A stretch of DNA of 64,000 bases from the NCBI GenBank assembly GCA_944325685.1, contig CALVBC010000006.1, positions 1-64,000 on the forward strand. Reading direction: 5' to 3'. Every line of letters begins with the position of its first letter. Position 1 is the first letter of the stretch. Below, piece after piece: positions 60,121 to 64,000 of the stretch. The stretch comes from an uncultured Erysipelotrichaceae bacterium. Lineage in GTDB: Bacteria > Bacillota_I > Bacilli_A > Erysipelotrichales > Erysipelotrichaceae. The translations under genes and the position numbers were made by a program. The notes below the pieces were generated by a model. The model was not told where the DNA came from, ran no database searches, and saw nothing but the letters and a program-made list of their open reading frames with translations.

Positions 60121-61233
60121 TCATTCCCGATGATCGATCTTGTTGGCTTCAAAGAAAGCGGAATTGCTTTTTTTAGGATGATGGATGGTCCTTCTTAGTA
60201 GACCGATGATAGGATGGAATTTAGGATTGATCATGCCTGTAAGCTCAATAAAGACCCAGGCGATAAGACACAAGATGATCAAAAAGATGAGACCGATACC
60301 TTCATGGAAATAGGTAAGGATCGCATCAAGGCCAAATAAGATCGTGACCACATATAAGACGATGACGGTATTCTTATGACTTAGACCGATCTTATACATG
60401 AGCACATGATGTAAATGTGATTTATCAGCTTGTGATACCTTTTGGCCCTTTAATTTACGCCTGATGATCGCAAGACATGTATCAGCTAGTGGCACAAATA
60501 AGATCACGATCGGAAAGCCCAAGGTGATAAAAGTCGTCGTCTTAAAGCCCAAAAGCCCAAGACATGCGATCATATAACCTAAAAATAGCGCTCCACAATC
60601 ACCCATGAAGATACTAGCTGGATGAAAGTTATAAGGCAAAAAACCACCGATCGCACCAACTAAGATCAGGGCAATGACACAGAGATCTCTTCTTCCCATA
60701 AAAAAGCCGATCAGACCGATGACACACAAGACGATCGCTGATATACCACCCGCAAGCCCATCTAAGCCATCGATGAGGTTGATCGCATTAGCGACACCGA
60801 CGATCCAAATAAAGGACACGAAAAACGATATCGGTTCGATATCGATCGTGATATCAAAGAAATTGATGACGCCAAGTTCGATCCCTCCATAGGTGATCGG
60901 GATCAAGGCAGCCACACATATAAACAGTAATTTGATGATCGGCTTTAGATCAAAGAGGTCATCTAAGACACCGCCGATAAAGATGACAAGTCCTCCTAGC
61001 AAGATCCCATTGATCGTCTGATCAGCATCCACTAAGATAGCCATCGTCACGATAAAGGCGATATAGATCGCTAATCCACCAAATCTGACGATCTTGCCAT
61101 GGTGGACCGTCCTTTGGTTTTCTTGAGCATATATACCTAAGGCAAACCCGATCCTTTTTGCGATCGGGGTCAAAACTAAAGCTAAGATAAAGGCAATGCC
61201 AAAATAAGGCAAAGCACCAAGCACGAGATTCAA
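60121..61233 (-). CDS. TagO/WecA-type undecaprenyl-phosphate sugar-1-phosphate transferase
   Basis: 370-aa, about 11-helix member of the MraY/WecA family. Catalytic motifs: GGVLDDLFDLKP (DD), NAINLIDGLDGLAGG, GDCGALFLGYMIA and HLHHVLMYKIG (His-rich loop). Transfers GlcNAc-1-P to undecaprenyl phosphate to begin teichoic acid or surface polysaccharide synthesis; uses the carrier recycled by UppP. SD GGGGG before the ATG; 4 bases after the DUF1146 gene. Confidence 0.94.
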   Translation of the reverse strand: MNLVLGALPYFGIAFILALVLTPIAKRIGFALGIYAQENQRTVHHGKIVRFGGLAIYIAFIVTMAILVDADQTINGILLGGLVIFIGGVLDDLFDLKPIIKLLFICVAALIPITYGGIELGVINFFDITIDIEPISFFVSFIWIVGVANAINLIDGLDGLAGGISAIVLCVIGLIGFFMGRRDLCVIALILVGAIGGFLPYNFHPASIFMGDCGALFLGYMIACLGLLGFKTTTFITLGFPIVILFVPLADTCLAIIRRKLKGQKVSQADKSHLHHVLMYKIGLSHKNTVIVLYVVTILFGLDAILTYFHEGIGLIFLIILCLIAWVFIELTGMINPKFHPIIGLLRRTIHHPKKSNSAFFEANKIDHRE

Positions 61234-61237
61234 ACCA

Positions 61238-61435
61238 TCACCCCCTTATAAGCACGATGATAAAACCACCTAACAAATAAGCGATGACCATCGCTAAGAT
61301 GATATATAAGACCTGTATCTCCATCACCCTACCCTTGCGCATGAATTTGGCAAAATCGATGCCATTTAAGGCATATAAAGCGATGCCAAAGGATACTAGA
61401 TAGATGATGATATCGATGATACGCTCTATTTCCAT
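61238..61435 (-). CDS. DUF1146-family small membrane protein
   Basis: 65 aa with two membrane segments (about 7-24 and 42-63) around FAKFMRKGRVMEIQVLY, the DUF1146 (YwzB) pattern. These proteins are often encoded beside ATP synthase or wall genes; function unknown. Overlaps the amidohydrolase-like gene by 10 bases. Confidence 0.8.
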   Translation of the reverse strand: MEIERIIDIIIYLVSFGIALYALNGIDFAKFMRKGRVMEIQVLYIILAMVIAYLLGGFIIVLIRG

Positions 61436-62196
61436 ATCTTACCTCGGATAAAACTCAATAGATAGTTACGCTTTTGATCAAGGATGATAAAGCTAGCTTC
61501 ATTGCCCTTCATAAGACGACCATAACGATGACCATGACCTAAAAAGGCATGGGCATTGATATCAAGATAACCGATAAGATCACTCATCGGTATATCGAGC
61601 TTTAATACCCCTAACATATCATCACTTTCGATGATGACTTTATCATGATCTTTATTCTGCAAGGTGAATTTGATCACCTCTTCATCTAAACCATCAGTGT
61701 CTAAGATGACATAGTGATCACTAAATAAAGCCTGGGCGATGATATTAGGATGATACATATCTAATACCCCCATATCCTTATATAGCGGTCCGATCGCATC
61801 AAAGTGATACCTGGCTATATCTTTGATATCAGCCATCCCTAATACGACCTTGATACCATCATCTAATATCATATCTCTATCAACTAGAGCTACTTTGACA
61901 TCCTTTAGGTCACTATCTTCGGTGACATATTTGAATAGCCCTAAGGCATGATCATCCATATGATCGACCCTTAGATAGTCACTGACGCCCTTTTGGACAT
62001 CACCTTTTTCATTCAAGGAAAAGAAACTAGGGATGATCATATTCCCTTTAAGATCGATGATCTTACCTTCGTAATTTTTCTTTACGCCATGATAAATATC
62101 GATGATCTTACCATCATCGATCAGTATACTACCATCGAGGTAGACCTTTCTTTCATCAGTGTATATATCCACATGTGTTAGTAATACTTCACTCAT
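61426..62196 (-). CDS. Degenerate amidohydrolase (NagA-like), probably inactive
   Basis: 256 aa. N-terminal strand pattern (VDIYTDERKVYLDGSILIDDGKI), IIPSFFSLNEKG at the place of the PGFIDxHxHG motif, and a C-terminal LGHGHRYGRLMKGNEASFIILD typical of amidohydrolases. The HxH motif is absent and the middle is shortened (NagA is ~380 aa), so no deacetylase activity is expected. It is in tight coupling with a degenerate DeoC-like gene, so both may have new roles. Confidence 0.6.
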   Translation of the reverse strand: MSEVLLTHVDIYTDERKVYLDGSILIDDGKIIDIYHGVKKNYEGKIIDLKGNMIIPSFFSLNEKGDVQKGVSDYLRVDHMDDHALGLFKYVTEDSDLKDVKVALVDRDMILDDGIKVVLGMADIKDIARYHFDAIGPLYKDMGVLDMYHPNIIAQALFSDHYVILDTDGLDEEVIKFTLQNKDHDKVIIESDDMLGVLKLDIPMSDLIGYLDINAHAFLGHGHRYGRLMKGNEASFIILDQKRNYLLSFIRGKIWK

Positions 62197-62821
62197 ATAA
62201 TCTTCCTATAAAAGCCTCGATATCATTTACGATATACCGTCTTATGCCCTTTTTAGCATAATACATGATATCATCATCGTCCCTAAGATAGATAGCTAAT
62301 CGCATATCATCTAAGACGATCTTGATGGTGATAAGATCGTCTTCACTTACTTGACCATCTTCATATAAAGCTAGTGTATCAAAGCGATAACGCTTCAAAA
62401 AGCGCGTGAAACGACTTAAGGAGTCTTTAGTAAAACCACTTGGTCTGATGATCGGGATGATATCGATATTTCTATTCAAAGCACCGAGCTTTTCTAATTC
62501 GCTTTGGGCTTTATTAAAGTCACGGTCTTTGAATAAGCTTGGTGATATCACCGTATAGATCTCCTTAGCTCCTTTATCGATACAGTGGCTTATCAAAGCG
62601 ATCTTAGTATCGGTATCGATATTACCGATATCTAGTAAAACAGCGAGCTTTATCCCTGTACCGGTCAGATATTTCTTGAACTTTTCGATATAAAGAGGGG
62701 TCGTCAAAAGCGCTCGTGGTCTTAGATGATCGAGCTTTTTGCATATCGCCTTGATATCACTATCGCCAAGATCATCATCAAAGGCACAGACATCGATGAT
62801 CTTGGTCAGATCTTTTAGCAC
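62189..62821 (-). CDS. DeoC-like TIM-barrel protein lacking the catalytic lysine
   Basis: 210 aa resembling deoxyribose-phosphate aldolase: ALLTTPLYIEKFKKYLTGTG, KLAVLLDIGNIDTDTKI and GAKEIYTVISPSLFKDRD follow the DeoC strand-helix order. The catalytic KTSTGF motif is missing (FDTLALYEDG occupies that region), so classical aldolase chemistry is unlikely. Overlaps the amidohydrolase-like gene by 8 bases; the pyrophosphatase gene ends one base upstream. Confidence 0.55.
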   Translation of the reverse strand: MLKDLTKIIDVCAFDDDLGDSDIKAICKKLDHLRPRALLTTPLYIEKFKKYLTGTGIKLAVLLDIGNIDTDTKIALISHCIDKGAKEIYTVISPSLFKDRDFNKAQSELEKLGALNRNIDIIPIIRPSGFTKDSLSRFTRFLKRYRFDTLALYEDGQVSEDDLITIKIVLDDMRLAIYLRDDDDIMYYAKKGIRRYIVNDIEAFIGRLYE

Positions 62822-62822
62822 C

Positions 62823-64000
62823 TTAGATTCCCTTGTCTAAGGTCTCAACGATCCTTGGCAAGACCTGTTTTTTCCGTGAGACGACTTCTGGCGCATAGTC
62901 CTTATCATCGATGATCCCCTGCATCGCCTTTTTGAAGATGTCCTTCTTATTACCATCGTACATGAAATAAGAACCACTACCACTTGCCATCGTAAACATG
63001 ACCACCAAGATATCATACTTGTTCATCATGCACAGTTCATTGAGATATGCTGACATCTTGCCTTTGACCATAGCGTACTCACTGGCATTCTTACATGTCG
63101 TTTGTGATATACCGACTTTGAGCGATGAGATATCAAATTCTTTGAAGTCATTGTATACGATCTCGATATTGCGCTTATTGAGAAGTGACTCACCACTTGC
63201 GACTAGTCCCTCATATAGCTCTTCACCATCGACACCGGCGATCTTCTCTAGGTCTTTGGCGATCGCGATGTCGAGGTCAGTGGTCGTCGGTGACTTGAAA
63301 TTCAATGTATCAGCTAAGATACCACCTAATAATAGACCAGCTAATTTCGGTGAGATATCGATATTGTTTTCCTTGTATTTCAAAGCGACGATCGTACAAG
63401 TAGCTCCGACCTGCATCGTGGTGATATTTATCGGTCCTGAAGTTTCTAAGCCACCAAAGCGGTGATGATCGACGACTTCGATGACTTCCCCATATTCGAT
63501 GTCGTTGATGCTTTGGGAGATCTCATTGTGGTCGACTAGGATGAATTGTTTCTTTTCGTAGTCTAATAGGTGATGTCTTCCTAAAGCACCGGTGATCTGA
63601 CCTTTGTGGTTGATGACCGGATGTGAGCTAAAGTGCGAACTTGTCATCCGATTCTGCGCTTCATCGACGGTATTGCGCGTACTAAAGGTCATGACCTTAT
63701 CACTTGGCGTCATAATCTCTTTGATCGTCGGGGTCTGATAGATGAGCTGTGACACCGCTAAAGGTGAAAGCTTGGTCGTGATGATCGGGATCTTATTGTC
63801 TTTGGCTTTCTTTAAAGTGACATCATCGACCCATTTTTCGCCAACGATGATCATAAGCGCGATCTTTGTATCTAATGCCCTTCTTTGGATCTCAGGGGCA
63901 TTATTGACGATGACGATACTGTGCTTTTTGATCGCTGTTTCAAAATTCGGGAAGAAGATGACTTCCCCATCGGTCAAAAAGTGTTCACCCTCATAGATGA
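62823..64000 (-). CDS. ppaC: CBS/DRTGG-containing manganese-dependent inorganic pyrophosphatase (5' end outside window)
   Basis: Family II (DHH) PPase with regulatory CBS domains. The frame stays open to the right edge, so the N-terminal DHH half and first CBS are missing. Seen: end of the DRTGG region and second CBS (IKEIMTPSDKVMTFSTRNTVDEAQNR...HPVINHKGQITGALGRHHLLD), then FILVDHNEISQ and EVVDHHRFGG (DHH motif), LLGGILADTLNFKSPTTT and the DHHA2 domain with SRKKQVLP near the C-terminus. CBS domains sense adenine nucleotides. First gene seen of the 64-60 kb operon. Confidence 0.93.
   Translation of the reverse strand, partial: IYEGEHFLTDGEVIFFPNFETAIKKHSIVIVNNAPEIQRRALDTKIALMIIVGEKWVDDVTLKKAKDNKIPIITTKLSPLAVSQLIYQTPTIKEIMTPSDKVMTFSTRNTVDEAQNRMTSSHFSSHPVINHKGQITGALGRHHLLDYEKKQFILVDHNEISQSINDIEYGEVIEVVDHHRFGGLETSGPINITTMQVGATCTIVALKYKENNIDISPKLAGLLLGGILADTLNFKSPTTTDLDIAIAKDLEKIAGVDGEELYEGLVASGESLLNKRNIEIVYNDFKEFDISSLKVGISQTTCKNASEYAMVKGKMSAYLNELCMMNKYDILVVMFTMASGSGSYFMYDGNKKDIFKKAMQGIIDDKDYAPEVVSRKKQVLPRIVETLDKGI

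Noticed and set aside
1-64000. Very frequent GATATC and ATCGAT hexamers as possible regulatory or restriction-related signal
   Set aside because: They occur throughout coding regions and follow from preferred GAT and ATC codons in Asp/Ile-rich proteins.

Overview
The window reads as the chromosome of a low-GC Gram-positive anaerobe, most likely of the Erysipelotrichia. This is inferred from the EF-G/EF-Tu sequences, Gram-positive style ribosome binding sites (AGGAGG), mannose-family PTS, CcpA-type cre boxes, PepV, an ECF transporter module and short, tightly packed operons. Almost everything is on the minus strand. The exceptions are fusA-tuf at the left edge and two HAD phosphatase genes.

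Layout. 1-2.0 kb: fusA (3' part) and tuf with a terminator. 2.0-2.5 kb: relic DNA with a decayed RhuM-family gene. 2.5-8.7 kb: operon with a PPC-domain protein, two membrane proteins, two CobW-type GTPases, uppP, a CcdA-thioredoxin fusion, a hydrolase and an acetyltransferase. 8.7-14.8 kb: operon with ogt, aminopeptidase P, exonuclease III, PepV, a HAD enzyme and a sugar isomerase-like protein. 15.7-16.2 kb: a second RhuM relic. 16.2-29.3 kb: a large amino-sugar/cell-wall-sugar operon (PTS IIC-IID-IIB, four SIS-domain proteins, murQ, a beta-lactamase-like amidase/esterase, nagA, MFS, MATE, a glycosidase-like protein). 29.5-34.2 kb: a second operon with PTS IIA, a ceramidase-like protein, HAD and MalY. 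Both PTS operons start at TTGAAA-type promoters overlapped by cre-like boxes, so the four PTS subunits are probably co-controlled. 34.3-36.2 kb: nagB-nagA. 36.3-44.5 kb: lipoprotein, SPFH protein, MATE, ecfA1-ecfA2-ecfT-truA, DUF4143 ATPase. 44.5-45.1 kb: a small-RNA region resembling a type I toxin-antitoxin locus plus an orphan antitoxin copy. 45.1-49.3 kb: mgtE with an uORF, a HAD gene, split transketolase. 49.4-50.6 kb: decaying MerR/GyrI-like regulators. 50.8-54.5 kb: a more AT-rich cassette with an HTH-TPR regulator, a small secreted peptide, a secreted cysteine-protease-like protein and a lipoprotein. 54.5-59.8 kb: heterodimeric ABC exporter and a second DUF4143 ATPase. 60.1-64.0 kb: TagO/WecA-type transferase, DUF1146 protein, two degenerate metabolic-enzyme homologues and a CBS-type family II pyrophosphatase cut by the window edge.

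Most noteworthy: (1) the 44.6 kb convergent small-RNA/small-hydrophobic-peptide locus with overlapping uORF, direct repeats and a covarying RNA hairpin in its second copy; (2) the regulator-peptide-protease-lipoprotein cassette at 50.8-54.5 kb, which looks like an RRNPP quorum-sensing unit; (3) an uORF before mgtE; (4) several genes with a -10 box 5-8 nt before the start codon and no Shine-Dalgarno, suggesting routine leaderless mRNAs; (5) three tandem repeats before each of the two DUF4143 ATPases; (6) a membrane-domain/SIS fusion with an internal ribosome binding site.
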